The notes: a model not told the origin generated them from the letters alone. Positions 24,421 through 35,746 are shown, counted from the first letter of the stretch. The stretch: 64,000 nucleotides of DNA from Spongilla lacustris (GCA_949361645.1 OX442435.1:2179539-2243538), one strand, 5' to 3'. Program-made: numbers and translations.

Positions 24421-25625
24421 ACAGATGTGCTGGATGGCAGTGTAGAGTGGTCATGGCTTTCCAAATGGTTGGACTATACAGAAAACCACTTGATAAACAC
24501 ATTTGAGTAAGTATTGAAGTGTACTGTACTTGATGCTTAACACCACCAAACAATGATAGTGTACACATGTATTAGTGTGTTTGACTATGTTCCATAAGCT
24601 GTAGTCTATATGTACACACACAAGATAAATTGCAGAATCCATATGGAAGGAAAGTTGTGTGATCTCACATCCTTGCAGCCCTGCCCACTGCTCGAGATGC
24701 AGGATTATCTTTGGCCACTCCTGGCATAGTGATTTTGAATCTCTCCACACCTGTGGTGCACTGGAACTAACAAATACCAGGGTCAATTTTACATTATGCT
24801 GAGATCAGAGTTCTGTTCGGAGGGGAATAGCAGTCTATGGTGCCAGTATGCCCACAGTGAGTATGTGGTAAAGTATAAGCAAGCTCTTCCCATTCAAAAA
24901 TACTAACCTTTTCCAAATAATATCTTCATGGGCCATGTATCATTGCATGAATATACATTTATAATTAGCTGTATTGGGGATTGATTTGAAGGCAACATTG
25001 GTGTCTAGTAATAATGAAAAATGTACATGTAGTTGTCTTTGTAATGTTAATAATATAGGACTAAACATTGCATTTTTACCTTTGATTCACACCACTATTG
25101 CCTTCAAATCAGCCCCTCCCTCCTCACAGACATGTCCCTAGGTTGGAGCCTGCCCCCACCTGTCCTACTTACTGGAGCCTGATATCTGCAAGCTTCCCTT
25201 CTCAGTGTGCCTCTAGGTGGTGGATACACTGTGATTGTTGGATTGTGCTGACATTGGAAGGCTGAACCAAGGTTCGTTTCCACATTTGTGTAGAGTTGGG
25301 TGTAGTTCAGTTGTATTGGGCATTTGATTGTGGTATCGACAACCTGGGTCAGTTATGTTAAAAAATATAAACGACGCAAAGGCTGTGTGCTGGGATGATG
25401 TGTATGTGCTGTCCTGTGTTATGGGACAGTATGTATTCTGGGATGATGCGAGAGTGGTTAATGGCTAACTGCAATGCATACACACACATCTAGATCTTAG
25501 CAGCACTGTGTTAGGATGTACTAATTTTTAATAGTCCCAATTCAATGTCTTTTTTGTGTGTGTTGTACATGTACTAGGCTGTACCTTTTGATTGCAGAGA
25601 AATGGCATGTTTTGATTGCTATGTA
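24421..25625. other. Non-coding, no feature recognised
   Basis: No coding exons or clear repeats beyond scattered TACATGTA motifs. Confidence 0.5.
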
Positions 25626-25629
25626 TTTA

Positions 25630-25665
25630 TTTTCTGACCCATGCACGAAGCATGTGCACATCACA
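25630..25665. repeat. 36-bp direct repeat, copy 1
   Basis: TTTTCTGACCCATGCACGAA followed by GCATGTGCACATCACA. The same bases recur at 26428-26463, about 800 bp away. Confidence 0.9.
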
Positions 25666-26074
25666 TCATGATGAGGTCATCAAATTAATTGTTTGGCATC
25701 AATTCATCTTCTTGCCATCAACGCTCTCCCTTACCCTTCTCTTATTCCCCTTTCTTCACATCTTTCTTCACATCCCCCTTCCTCTCCCCTCCCCTCCTTC
25801 CACACTCCTCGTCCTCCCATTCACCTTTACGCCTTACCCTTACCCTTCTGGTGGGTTTCACAAGACTACCTTTTCTTCCCCCAAAGATGGAGGCATCAAT
25901 ATTTAACACAATGAAAGTGTTTCCAAGGGTAGTGTAGCTAACATTGGTGGAGAAAAGTACCTTCATCTGTTGGTATATAGTAATGTGTATGTCCTCTCAC
26001 AAATTCCTCTCCTCCTCATTCCTACCTCCTCTTCCCCATTGCTTCCTTCCCTTCCCTCTCCCTTGTCCATAATA

Positions 26075-26156
26075 ACCCCCCCCCCCCCCCCCCCCCCCGT
26101 AAAATTCACCCAATGCCCGTGCCGTGCGCATGCCCCCCCCCCCCCCCCCCCCCCCT
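26075..26156. repeat. Paired poly-C tracts
   Basis: Two C runs of more than 20 bases (near 26077-26098 and 26131-26154) separated by about 35 bp, preceded by a CT-rich tract from 25990. Confidence 0.9.
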
Positions 26157-26427
26157 TCATTCACAACTTCCTAGATCCACCACTGCCTATCCATATGCAG
26201 GTTTTTTGGAATGATTGTGTGTGATTAAATCATATAAATTTAACATGCTTGTATGATGTGTTGCACATCCCACTATTAGTTTCTCACTCTCCCCACCCTC
26301 ACACTAGAGTTGTCAAAATGGCTTTATAAATATTGGTTAGATTGAACAGTGCTTCCATCTCAAAGCCAGTGAGAAGGTTGTCTTTAGATACTCTAAATGA
26401 TGCACACACTCTTCCCTTTCAAGGACA

Positions 26428-26463
26428 TTTTCTGACCCATGCACGAAGCATGTGCACATCACA
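26428..26463. repeat. 36-bp direct repeat, copy 2
   Basis: Identical to 25630-25665. It is followed directly by a (CA)n microsatellite ending near 26542. Confidence 0.9.
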
Positions 26464-26491
26464 CATGCACACACACACACAAAATTCCTCT

Positions 26492-26543
<52 letters not shown>
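26464..26543. repeat. (CA)n microsatellite
   Basis: CA-rich tract with a short interruption (AAAATTCCTCTCTG) and about 22 uninterrupted CA units after it. Confidence 0.95.
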
Positions 26544-26545
<2 letters not shown>

Positions 26546-27240
26546 TTTTAGTTGCGCATGGCAATGTATGTTTAATAAATGATGAGCATTCATAGGGTCT
26601 CCAAAAGCTAGCACTATAGTCCATTGGTGGGCATGCTCCAGCTGCTGAATCCACCTCACTTGTAAGTTTTTTTTAGATGGGCTATGATGTAAGGATGTGA
26701 ATAAAGCGCACCTTGTTTTTTAGCTGGCCTTTCTGCTGTTGTCTGCTATTCTGCTCCAGTCAGCTGTTGCGGTAAGATTATTTATTTTAGAACATTTTCC
26801 AAATACACTGGAATCTGCCTAGACACTTGAGATTTGATTTGAAGCATCAAAAATTGTTTTAAACCCTACATTTTATTAATATGAATTAAGAAAGATGCAT
26901 TAATAGAACTGTATGATTTGCAAGCACATGTACCCATTCTTATTAACGTGTAATATAACACATGGAAAGGAATTTATTTATTTAAATTTTATTATAATTA
27001 TATAAAAATAATAAAATATCTATATATATATTTTTTTAAATTATATATAATCATTATATGCAATATATACAATTTAAAGACACAACACAATGTCAAACAC
27101 ATACTCTAGATTTACATTAATACAACCTTGCTATATAAATGTTCAAGCTAAAGTTCACACACGAAGACCCCTAGGGAACTAGGATAGCTCGAGCAATGAT
27201 TATATAATAATTATAATTACAATAATTATAATTACAAATG
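26544..27240. other. AT-rich region, one exon-like segment
   Basis: At 26722-26771 a TTTTTTAG acceptor and a GCGGTAAGA donor enclose a hydrophobic open segment (LAFLLLSAILLQSAVA). It could be a signal-peptide exon, but no partner exon was found. The rest is AT-rich with ATAATTATAATTAC repeats. Confidence 0.35.
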
Positions 27241-27243
27241 ATA

Positions 27244-27300
27244 ATGAGCATTGTGCTTGTGAGAGCAAACGCCAGGGCTATCCTTGCAAGATCCTTGCAG
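27244..27300 (+). mobile_element. Retroelement C-terminal fragment (plus strand)
   Basis: Reads MSIVLVRANARAILARS, the same terminal motif (LVRAN-x-AIL) as the minus-strand fragment at 27543-27735. The two lie head to head about 250 bp apart, indicating two insertions or an inverted copy. Confidence 0.55.
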
Positions 27301-27542
27301 GTGGCAGACATGCAGGTTGATGCAATGGACTACTGATCCTTCTGTGTGTATTTGCCAAATAATCTGTATGTGCATCTCTTTTGCTATTATGTGTACTTGT
27401 AATCATAAAAATAAAATATCAAAAATGATAATAATAATAATACAACATTAAGTCTACACATAACACCACTAAAATACAGCTATAACACTAATGTTACTAT
27501 TATAAGTCCAAAATAATGTCATTAAACGCAGATGATGGCAGG

Positions 27543-27735
27543 TATGATCACATCAGAATAGCTCCAGCATTGGCCCGTACCAAAATCATGCTGAGACGAC
27601 CATAGAGGGTGGCCAGAGCTCTTGGCTTGGTGGAATTAGTCCAGCAGCCAGGCATGATGCCACAGTTGAAAACACCTCAATGGCTTCAGCTCCCCATGCA
27701 CCATAGGTTTCCACCACTAAAGGAATGCATCGCCA
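27543..27735 (-). mobile_element. LINE-like retroelement C-terminal fragment
   Basis: The minus strand reads PLVVETYGAWGAEAIEVFST, then after one frameshift RALATLYGRLSMILVRANAG and a TGA stop. The same module occurs at 31870-32185 (PLAVETYGSWG). I place it as the extreme C-terminus of a reverse-transcriptase polyprotein with a restriction-like nuclease tail. The family call is inference; the shared module is directly visible. Confidence 0.65.
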
Positions 27736-27814
27736 GCCTAGGAATTAATAAGAAAAAATTAAAAGGAAAATTTTTTTTTTTAAAGAAGTTACAAGTATAC
27801 ATGACTTTGTGTTT

Positions 27815-27930
27815 TTTTACAGTGATGCTCATTAGCTCATTTTCATGATTGAGGAGGCACCCTCTGTTGAGAACCCTCCTGTGGAAGAGAGATCATTTGG
27901 AGTATATCCAAGTCCCACATCCCATCCATC
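27815..27930 (+). repeat. Duplicated exon-like segment, copy 2
   Basis: Diverged copy of 12590-12725 (IEEAPSVENPPVEERSFGVY) with a short deletion before AGTATATCC and in-frame stops around it, so not coding here. Confidence 0.55.
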
Positions 27931-28019
27931 TGTCAAGTGAACTGATAACCGGTCCAGTCACCTGTTAACCTGTTAAGCCACCTGTCAAGCCAAATCACCT
28001 ATCAAGCATTATGTATCAT

Positions 28020-29430
28020 CCTGTGGTATAATATGGATAGTCCTGTGGTATAATATATGTACAGTCCTGTGGTATAATATTAATATATTTATAATGTGTA
28101 TAGTCCTGTGGTATAGTATATGTACAGATATGTACAGTCCTGCTTTATAATATATGGTATAATGTGTACAGTCCTGTTGTATACACTTATGTGGTATAAT
28201 ATTGGTATATCTACAGTCCTGAGGCTGTGGTATAATATATGTACAGTCCTGTGGTGTAATATAATGTGTACAGTTCTATGGTATAATATGTGCTATAATA
28301 AAATGTACACTGCTGTGGTATAATATATGTACTGTCCTGTGGTATAATAAGTTCTGTCCTGTGGTATAATATGCATAGTCCTGTGGTATAATTATACATA
28401 TTCTGTCCTGTGGTATAATGTGCACAGTCCTGTGGTATAACATGTTCTGTCCTGTGGTATAACATGTTCTGTCCTGTGGTATAATGTGCACAGTCCTGTG
28501 GTATAACATGTTCTGTCCTGTGGTATAATGTGCACAGTCCTGTAGTATAACATGTTCTGTCCTGTGGTATAATGTGCACAGTCCTGTGGTATAACATGTT
28601 CTGTCCTGTGGTATAATGTGCACAGTCCTCTGGTATAATATGTTCTGTCCTGTGGTATAATATGTACTGTCCTGTGGTATAATATGTACTGTCCTGTGGT
28701 ATAATATGTTCTGTCCTGTGGTATAATATGTACTGTCCTGTGGTATAATATGTACTGTCCTGTGGTATAATATGTTCTGTTCTGTGGTATAATAGGCAAA
28801 GTCCTGTGGTATAATATGTTCTGTCCTGTGGTATAACATGTACTGTCCTGTGGTATATGTTATATCCTGTGGTAAATATGTTCTGTTCTGTTCTGTGACC
28901 AGTATAATGTGCACAGTCCTGTGGTATAATACGTTCTGTTCTGTGGTATAATATGTTCTGTCCTGTGGTATAATATGCACAGTCCTGTGGTATAATATGC
29001 ACAGTCCTGTGGTATAACATGTTCTGTCCTGTGGTATAATGTGCACAGTCCTGTGGTATAATATGTTCTGTCCTGTGGTATAATATGCACAGTCCTGTGG
29101 TATAATATGCACAGTCCTGTGGTATAACATGTTCTGTCCTGTGGTATAATGTGCACAGTCCTGTGGTATAATATGTTCTGTCCTGTGGTATAATATGCAC
29201 AGTCCTGTGGTATAATATGTTCTGTTCTGTGGTATAATATGTTCTGTCCTGTGGTATAATATGTTCTGTCCTGTGGTATAATGTGCACAGTTCTGTGGTA
29301 TAATAAGTTCTGTTCTGTGGTATAATATGCACAGTCCTGTGGTATAATAGGTTCTGCATGTCCTGTGGTAAATATGTTCTGTTCTGTGGTATAATATGTA
29401 CAGTCCTGTGTAATACAGTCATGCGGTATA
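28020..29430. repeat. 22-bp minisatellite (CCTGTGGTATAATATGTTCT-GT)
   Basis: About 60 tandem units of 22 bp. The invariant core is CCTGTGGTATAAT; the other half alternates between TGCACAGT, GTTCTGT and GTACTGT. The unit has no stop in some frames, so long artificial open frames (up to 403 codons, minus strand) run through it. Confidence 0.96.
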
Positions 29431-29570
29431 ATATCGAAACCTACTCTAGTAGGTTCCATATAGGATGTGTGCCGTATCATGAAGTCATTTAAAAAAACGC
29501 GCCACACGTATAGCTCGCATAACACAAAACGGATAGTTTACATTTAGCTCTTTGTTGTTATTGACCCAGG

Positions 29571-29905
29571 ATGGAAAGACGATCATTACCGTTTGCTTTA
29601 AGAGAACATCATATTTTCTCCATAGTCATCTTCTTTCTTTCTGGCAGTGGGTGAGTATAACTCGGGATAGGAACGGTTATAAACCACTTTTAGCTAGCGA
29701 AGTTGACGACAACAAAAGATGAGAGCTAAGTGACTAGAGGAATAGCTCCAAAATCGAGATCCGGAACAAAGGCAGGTTTCTGCCTGGGTGTCTGCTCGTG
29801 AGAGCTACAGAACTGATCTGGAAAAACCAATGAAAAAGCGCATAACCAGAGGTATCCAGAGGGGAAGCGTGAGGTGGAAAGAACACGCTACGACAACACA
29901 CAAAG
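29571..29905 (+). CDS. Possible first two exons of an unrecognised gene
   Basis: ATG at 29571 opens a segment with a hydrophobic stretch (HHIFSIVIFFLSGSG) that could be a signal peptide. A strong donor GTGAGT follows at 29651. A second segment 29811-29905, after GAGCTACAG and before GTTAGT, continues in frame with a basic sequence (KPMKKRITRGIQRGSVRW). Later exons were not found, so this is a weak proposal. Confidence 0.25.
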
Positions 29906-30479
29906 GTTAGTTGGTCATGGAATATTCAGTGTGATTCGCTTGGCAAGGTCTGCACATTGATTCAATAGTGAGGCTGGTGCCTTTTGTATGAATCAGTCAT
30001 TGCTTCAACACTGTCAATACACATGTGGGTCACAGTACAGCTATCATTTGCCCACTAATCAAATGTGCAATGCCTTTGCAATTCTCCAAACTGGTGTTAC
30101 TAGCAATATTATCAGCTGATTGTTCAAGCAGATTCATTTGCCTAAAATAGGCGACAATGAGTGAGGTTGGGCCTCACGATACCCTCCACCTTGAGTGGAT
30201 AATACGTACATGTCTGAGAAGCAGACGTATATGGGGGACCTAATCTCAATGGCAAATGGACATTTAGTCTTAAATTGTAGGACTGTACATGTAGATGTTT
30301 GGGACCTGTTACCTGCTGTTACCTTCAAAATGTAAAGTGTTATTTACTTATGTAATACAGTCAAAACCAAGCTACAAAACATGACATTGGTAGGCAACGA
30401 CATGTTCAGTGTTGCTAGGGGTAGCATTTAGGTGGGTTCTTCTGCACAGCTGGTATAAATAACTCTTTCTACCTCCACT
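29906..30479. other. Non-coding, no feature recognised
   Basis: No exon or repeat could be supported. Confidence 0.5.
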
Positions 30480-30905
30480 CACACACTGGTAAGTACAAGA
30501 CCATTCCAAATGTCCCAAACAAGACTGGCCACACTTCCATGGGGCAATAGAACAAAAGTTGGGTCACTTGCCATATGATCTGCCTAGGCCAATGGGCTCA
30601 AGGGTTGATGGTACATTAACCGCAGCTAGTGATCTATGTTTGATGGCATTGATAGCAGCATGCCTCGAAAAATAACCTTGGCTTTTGATACAGCTGAGCC
30701 CATGATCATGGCGAGGGAATCAACTTGACATCCACAGTGGTGGCAGATGTGGGGTTGACAGAGTGGTGTACACAGATGGAGACCAACAGCTATTTTGGTT
30801 GTGTGATCATCCATCCGTACACCTAGGGATGAGACAGGGAGGGCATGCAACCTCGGGCCCCAGACCCACCAGTAACTTGGCATGAGACCTGCAGTCAGAG
30901 GCACA
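30480..30905 (-). mobile_element. LINE-like retroelement fragment, zinc-finger/nuclease region
   Basis: The minus strand reads GPRLHALPVSSLGVRMDDHT, then VGLHLCTPLCQPHICHHCGC, then after a frameshift DHGLSCIKSQGYFSRHAAIN and LEPIGLGRSYGK. This is a Cys/His finger (C-x4-C-x2-H-x2-C type) followed by the lead-in to a restriction-like nuclease, as in the C-terminal part of some reverse-transcriptase polyproteins. Frameshifts and a stop show it is dead. It is the region just upstream of the module at 31870-32185 and 27543-27735. Confidence 0.7.
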
Positions 30906-31869
30906 GGTAGTGAACCTTTCTTTCATTGCCCACAACTGACATTGTTTACATTGCAAGGTATTGAAGCATTAGTCTAACTGGATCATGTGTTTTAAGATTT
31001 CTCCTTACTTGTAATAGTTAATTTGGTAGGATCAAAAGACACAGGTGTGTGAGTAATCTTAGTTAGAGGTGTTCACAATTTTATCTATTATGTAACAAAT
31101 GCATGATTCAGGTTGGTCACACCTTGAAATTTGTAGCTTACATAATGCTTATACAGCTGCTCTCATATCTAGAATTATTTAGGATTCAAACAGATATGTG
31201 ATTTTTACCACCCATATACAGTAATAGGTAAATTTCTGGAAGGGACAAAGCGAGGTCTAAAACTGGGGAAAGGCACATGGGAAGACTAAACTGGCATCAG
31301 AACTAGACTATATCTGCAGTCTGCTAAAACCCTTTTGCAACAAGATTAAAGTTAAGTATGTTTTTGTGACTGTGCTTGGCATTGGGTTGCGGTTGCAAAC
31401 ATACATGTAATCATTAAATTAAATTATGCATAATATACATTGAAATAAATATATAAAACTTTCTCATAATTATTATACTATTACTATTACAATTATTAGT
31501 AGTTTTTTTCTGCTACTAAAATGATTACATAACACAAACATAATAAAGACGAGGTCAAATGAAAAATGTTCAGTTGACCTTTGCCTTTGCACAGGCCAAA
31601 TGGTGTTGTGGGTGGGAATGAAATGACCTGGTTCCTCGAAGGTACATGATCGCTAAGCATAATAATGAAAAACTCAGTTTGCATCGCAACCAAAATAGAG
31701 TAGTAGAATATGGTTCTTGTCTCTTGTCAGCAATTAATGATGCTATTCTCTTGTACACTGTGGTTGCTATTATATTGGACCCATACCTCCAGATGTAGAG
31801 AATATGCCAAGGGTGAAAAAGATCCATGCTCAATTTCTCTTACTGTTTCTTCATATTCCCTCTTCTAAT
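30906..31869. other. Non-coding, AT-rich
   Basis: No feature recognised. Likely decayed repeat DNA between two retroelement fragments. Confidence 0.5.
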
Positions 31870-32185
31870 GTCAAGTTGATCTTAAAATGATTGCCCTGGC
31901 AATCAGACTAGGTTCAGTTGGCTGTATAGATTGAATGTTGTCTTGGACTTGCTGCTTGATGTGTGGACAGCCAGTCTTGACTCTTGAGGCTAGGAGCACT
32001 CCTGGTTCTCTGCCCCAAGAACCATATGTCTCCACAGCTAGAGGTAGATAAGACCATCCCAACTCATTACACTTCTGGTCATTGGCTGTCACCTCTGCAA
32101 CCTTAGCCACTGCACCAGCTGTCATACCCACTGAATTTAAAATGTTTGCATTGAGCAGTGAAACATCAAAGAGGTCTGTAAGTAT
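31870..32185 (-). mobile_element. LINE-like retroelement C-terminal fragment joined to TRIM pseudogene
   Basis: The minus strand reads AGAVAKVAEVTANDQKCNEL, then GWSYLPLAVETYGSWGREPG, ending ARAIILRST and a stop. It is homologous to 27543-27735. At about 32183 it is fused directly to a TRIM-NHL copy (VEDHRDG region read in another frame), so the junction marks a retroelement insertion or deletion breakpoint. Confidence 0.7.
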
Positions 32186-32917
32186 CATCCCTGTGGTCCT
32201 CCACCTCTCCATACATAACTGCTCCATTATAAGGCCTTGGACTTCATCTCAGCCTCAGCCTGTACACCACCATGTGGGTACTCCTCTTCATAGGAGGTCT
32301 TGCTTTGTAACTTAATATGGAAGTTGGTCTTCACTTTGGCTACCAATGCTGACGTCCATGTGCTTGAAGATGGAGACATCTCTGTCACTTGGGACAGTTC
32401 TTCTACAAGGGCATCTGTTTGTACAGACACAGAATGTCACTGTGTTGGGTTGGAGTGAGGGATAAGGTCTGGGCCTTATCAAGAGTGGCCTTTAGTTCAG
32501 TGGGTATAAGTCCTCCCATAGCTACCACCTCATGGTCAGTGTGGGTATGGAGGATGTGGGAGGCTGCTTCTGTGTAGTGACCAATGTCATCAACTATCTC
32601 GTCAAGCTGTTCTCTTTGGAGGGTCAGAGCTGTTGTCTTGGACAGTGAAATGGCCTCCAAATCTGACAATAATACCTCTTTCACTTCCTCCAATGTTTTT
32701 CAAAAGCTTGGTTGATAGCTAAGTGAGCATTACTTTTGCAAATTTTCACTTGTTCTATCACCTTCCCATTTTCATCTATGGCTCCAGTCAGCATAGTAGC
32801 ACTGGTAAGAACTTCTTTGGGCCATTGCAACAGCAGACAGTACTATGGTTCTTGTGGTCACCAGTGGTACCAGCAGGTTACATGTCTCACAATAAAATCT
32901 CAGTGCATGTTCCTTAT
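32186..32917 (-). pseudogene. TRIM-like pseudogene, copy 1 (B-box remnant, coiled coil, filamin start)
   Basis: The minus strand shows EHALRFYCETCNLLV (B-box 2), a degraded stretch, then the coiled coil LLSDLEAISLSKTTALTLQR and HTHTDHEVVAMGGLIPTELK. A frameshift near 32430 follows, then SVQTDALVEEL and the filamin-repeat start. RING, first B-box and all NHL repeats are missing. It breaks off at about 32185 into retroelement DNA and at 32917 into duplicated kinase DNA. Confidence 0.85.
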
Positions 32918-33374
32918 CAGCTGGGAGTTGAAACTTGTCTCCACCCACGTCCCATACTCGCAAACTCCCCCTCTACCAACAGAGGTCAGTTCAGTGTGGT
33001 CAGGGAATGCCAACACAACACTACATGGCAGATCTATGCGGCCAAGCTGGTCTCCATCCAGGTTGGCCACGCCCATGCACAGCATGAGCTCCAGATGCTC
33101 AGCAAGCTGGCCCACCCAAACATCATACAGATAGCAGCTGCCTACATGACCAGTGACCACTACATCCTTCCAAAGTGAGCATACTATGTGGGGAATGGTC
33201 ATAGGGTTGCCATGCCAATAGGTTACAATGTCTATATTTATGGAATACTTATATATATATGCCCCTCCCAACAGGATGCAAGCAGTGAATCTCTTTGAGT
33301 TCTTCATTCTCCATAACTGCCTCTCGATGCAGTCATCACTAGCTTCATAACTTTAAAATTGCCCACCCCACATT

Positions 33375-33832
33375 GGAGTTAGAGGAGGGGGTGGAGAGGG
33401 GAGGAGGGGTGGAGAGGGGAGGAGGGGTGGAGAAGGGAGGAGGGGTGGAGAGGGGAGGAGGGGTGGAGAGGGGAGGAGGGGAGGAGGGGTGGAGAGGGGA
33501 GGAGGGGTGGAGAGGGGAGGAGGGAGGAGGTGTGGAGAGGGGAGAGGGGAGGAGGGGGTAGGGGTGGAGAGGGGAGGAGGGGGTGGAGGGGAGGAGGGGT
33601 GGAGAGGGGAGGAGGGGTGGAGAGGAGAGGAGGGGTGGAGAGGGGAGGAGGGGGTGGAGAGGGGAGAGGGGAGGAGGGGGTGGAGAGGGGAGGAGGGGTG
33701 GAGAGGGGAGGAGGGGTGGAGAGGGAAGGAGGGGTGGAGAGGGGAGGAGGGGTGGAGAGGGAAGGAGGGGTGGAGAGGGGAAGGAGGGTGGAGGATGGAA
33801 GAGAGAGGGAGGAGGGAAGAGGGAGGGTTCAT
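33375..33832. repeat. 18-bp polypurine minisatellite (GTGGAGAGGGGAGGAGGG)
   Basis: About 25 units of pure G/A with rare T. It replaces the 90-bp intron found at the same place in the parent gene (8023-8112), which has just one or two similar GGGTGGAGAGGG motifs. Dense G runs could form G-quadruplex or triplex DNA. Confidence 0.95.
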
Positions 33833-34849
33833 AGAGTGGATGGTGTTAATCTAATTTCCATTATCAGCCTGAAAACATCCTCAGTGTTGAACACCCAGAC
33901 AGCCACGTTCCAATCATAAAACTGATCCTATTTGAGAGGGCAAACCACATTGACCTTAATAGCACCTTGATTGTCCAGATAATGGATGACTATTTGGATT
34001 ACCATGGTAACCATTAAGTGTGCTGCTGCCCACCTTTTGCCTCACTCCCCTCCTCCCCACTCCACCTCTCCTCCCCTCTCCTAGCTCCTGAGCTCATCAG
34101 TGGTGAAGCAGCCACTCTGTCTGCTGACATGTGGTCTATGGATGTTCTCATCTTCACTCTGTAAGTCCCCCAGGCACCCACCGGGTACAGTGGTACTGCT
34201 GGTACACAGGAAATATAGTGTAGAGTTGTTGATGTAGTAGGAGATGAAGGGAAGGTGATGAAGAGAGAAGGATGGACAAGGGGGGATGATGGGGAGAAAG
34301 GAAGGGAATTTAGTGGATTGAGAAGATAATGTAGCATTGTGCATTATTTGGAGTCCCTCCCTATGACCACAGCCTCAGTGGTGGCTCACCCTTCTTTGTG
34401 GAATCGCTGGACCTTACCCGGGATAACATCAAAAGTCCTACCATCAAAGTACTTCAATGAACACACCAAAGATCTCATCTCCAAGCTGCTCGTGAAAGAT
34501 GGCAGGTAGGAAGAAGAGGGGAGGGAGAGGGGGAGGGGAGTGGTAAATTATGTGCATTCACACCTTCCTGCACTCGCATATACACAGAAAGCGCCTCACA
34601 GCATCGCAATGTCTGGCACATCCCTGGGTGGACAGTAAGACACAGAGAAGCTCAGAGCTGTTGAATATTGCAAGGCTCAAGTCTCACATGTCCAGTAAAA
34701 AATGGCAGGTGTGTGTATAGTGTACATGTTTAAGTTTACAACTAGTAGGAAGGGGAGTGGTCTCGTTTGCCATAACCAATTTTTTCTATTGTAATATAAT
34801 TAAAAGATCTGACAGATTTTGTACACATTACATTTGAAATACAATGTGT

Positions 34850-34975
34850 GGAGAGGATCGAGGTTGTGCATGTGTGGAGAGGCAGTTGTGCATGTGTGAA
34901 GGGAAGGTTGTGCATGTGTGGAGGGAAGGTTGTGCATGTGTGGAGGGAAGGTTGTACATGTGTGGAGGGATTGAG
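34850..34975. repeat. 22-bp minisatellite, duplicate of the 9085-9415 array
   Basis: Five to six units of GTGTGGAGGGAAGGTTGTGC-AT within the duplicated last intron. Far fewer than in the parent array. Confidence 0.9.
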
Positions 34976-35200
34976 TGTGAAGGACAAATAAAAGTATAAG
35001 TATAAAGTTCAATACATGCACATACATGTGTAAATTACATTGTCCACAAGCAAAGATTAGTCTGACAAATTTAAAGACACTTTCACCCTAAATGGCTGAT
35101 GCATGGTCCATGATGTCCATGTTAATTAAAATACCATTCATCTCTCCTTCTCTCCTTCCCCACTTAATGCAAAACCAAAAGCTGCCACCATCAAAACCTA

Positions 35201-35746
35201 ACACATGACATCGTGTTTCAACTGTGTATTTGTGTATGCATGTGTGTGTTGTGTGTGGACTAACAGACTAGAAATAGTACAGAACTCTTTTTGTTCAACT
35301 CAGTTCATCTCAAATATAACTTTGTATCCTGCAGTCGTAATCCATTTCTTAATACCTTCTGACATACATCCCTTGTGATGTGATGATTCTATTGTGCTAG
35401 CTGTTTGCATTACTTCTTCATTGTAGAGGTGTAGCCAGGTAGAAATGGCTGCTTCTGCATGCCCCCCCCCCCCCCCCCTTCCCAAGGGCGTCCTTTATAT
35501 CATTATTGCATAAATAGTGTATAGCTTTTAAAACAAAAACAAAATCAATTGGAGTTGTTACAGAAATGGTTTCACAAATATATGCCCCTCCACTAAGACA
35601 GCAACAATAGTCTATAAAGTGTAGTTAAAGTATAGCCATCACCTCTTTTCATATGTGCATGTGGTATCAGCTTTTGAATCAGCAATGTACATTGTGAAGG
35701 TCACACCAAATAGAGAACTTCTGGAATCTGATTCAATGCCAATGCC
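35201..35746. repeat. Duplicate of the TRIO-like 3' flank (copy 2)
   Basis: About 35201-35480 matches 9641-10060 and also 36740-37100, including the poly-C run (35463-35480). Sequence after it (TATAAAGTGTAGTTAAAGTATAG) is shared only with copy 3 near 37133 and is the 3' flank of the minus-strand NHL genes. Confidence 0.85.

Larger units (their letters stand above)
32918..35200 (+). pseudogene. Segmental duplicate of the TRIO-like kinase exons (pseudogene)
   Basis: Matches 7508-9640 with introns included. The similarity begins abruptly at TTATCAGCTGGGAGTTGAAA. Exon equivalents: 32993-33174, 33275 onward, 33868-34006, 34085-34160, 34373-34505, and a copy of the 8819-8939 exon near 34588-34707. 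Breaks: a deletion in the HLD exon brings an in-frame TAA at 33348-33350 and removes the HLD catalytic loop; an 11-bp deletion shifts the frame in the 34373-34505 exon; the last acceptor AG is lost (TTCCCCACTTAATG). The DFG position reads LFE here. Confidence 0.92.

Noticed and set aside
28211..29422. 403-codon open frame on the minus strand
   Set aside because: It lies wholly in the 22-bp minisatellite; three frames of the repeat are open, so it is a by-product.
28020..29430. CRISPR-like array
   Set aside because: Units are contiguous with no unique spacers, and the surrounding genes are eukaryotic.
33353..33919. Long open frames on both strands (Gly/Glu-Arg rich and Pro/Ser rich)
   Set aside because: They come from the 18-bp polypurine repeat.
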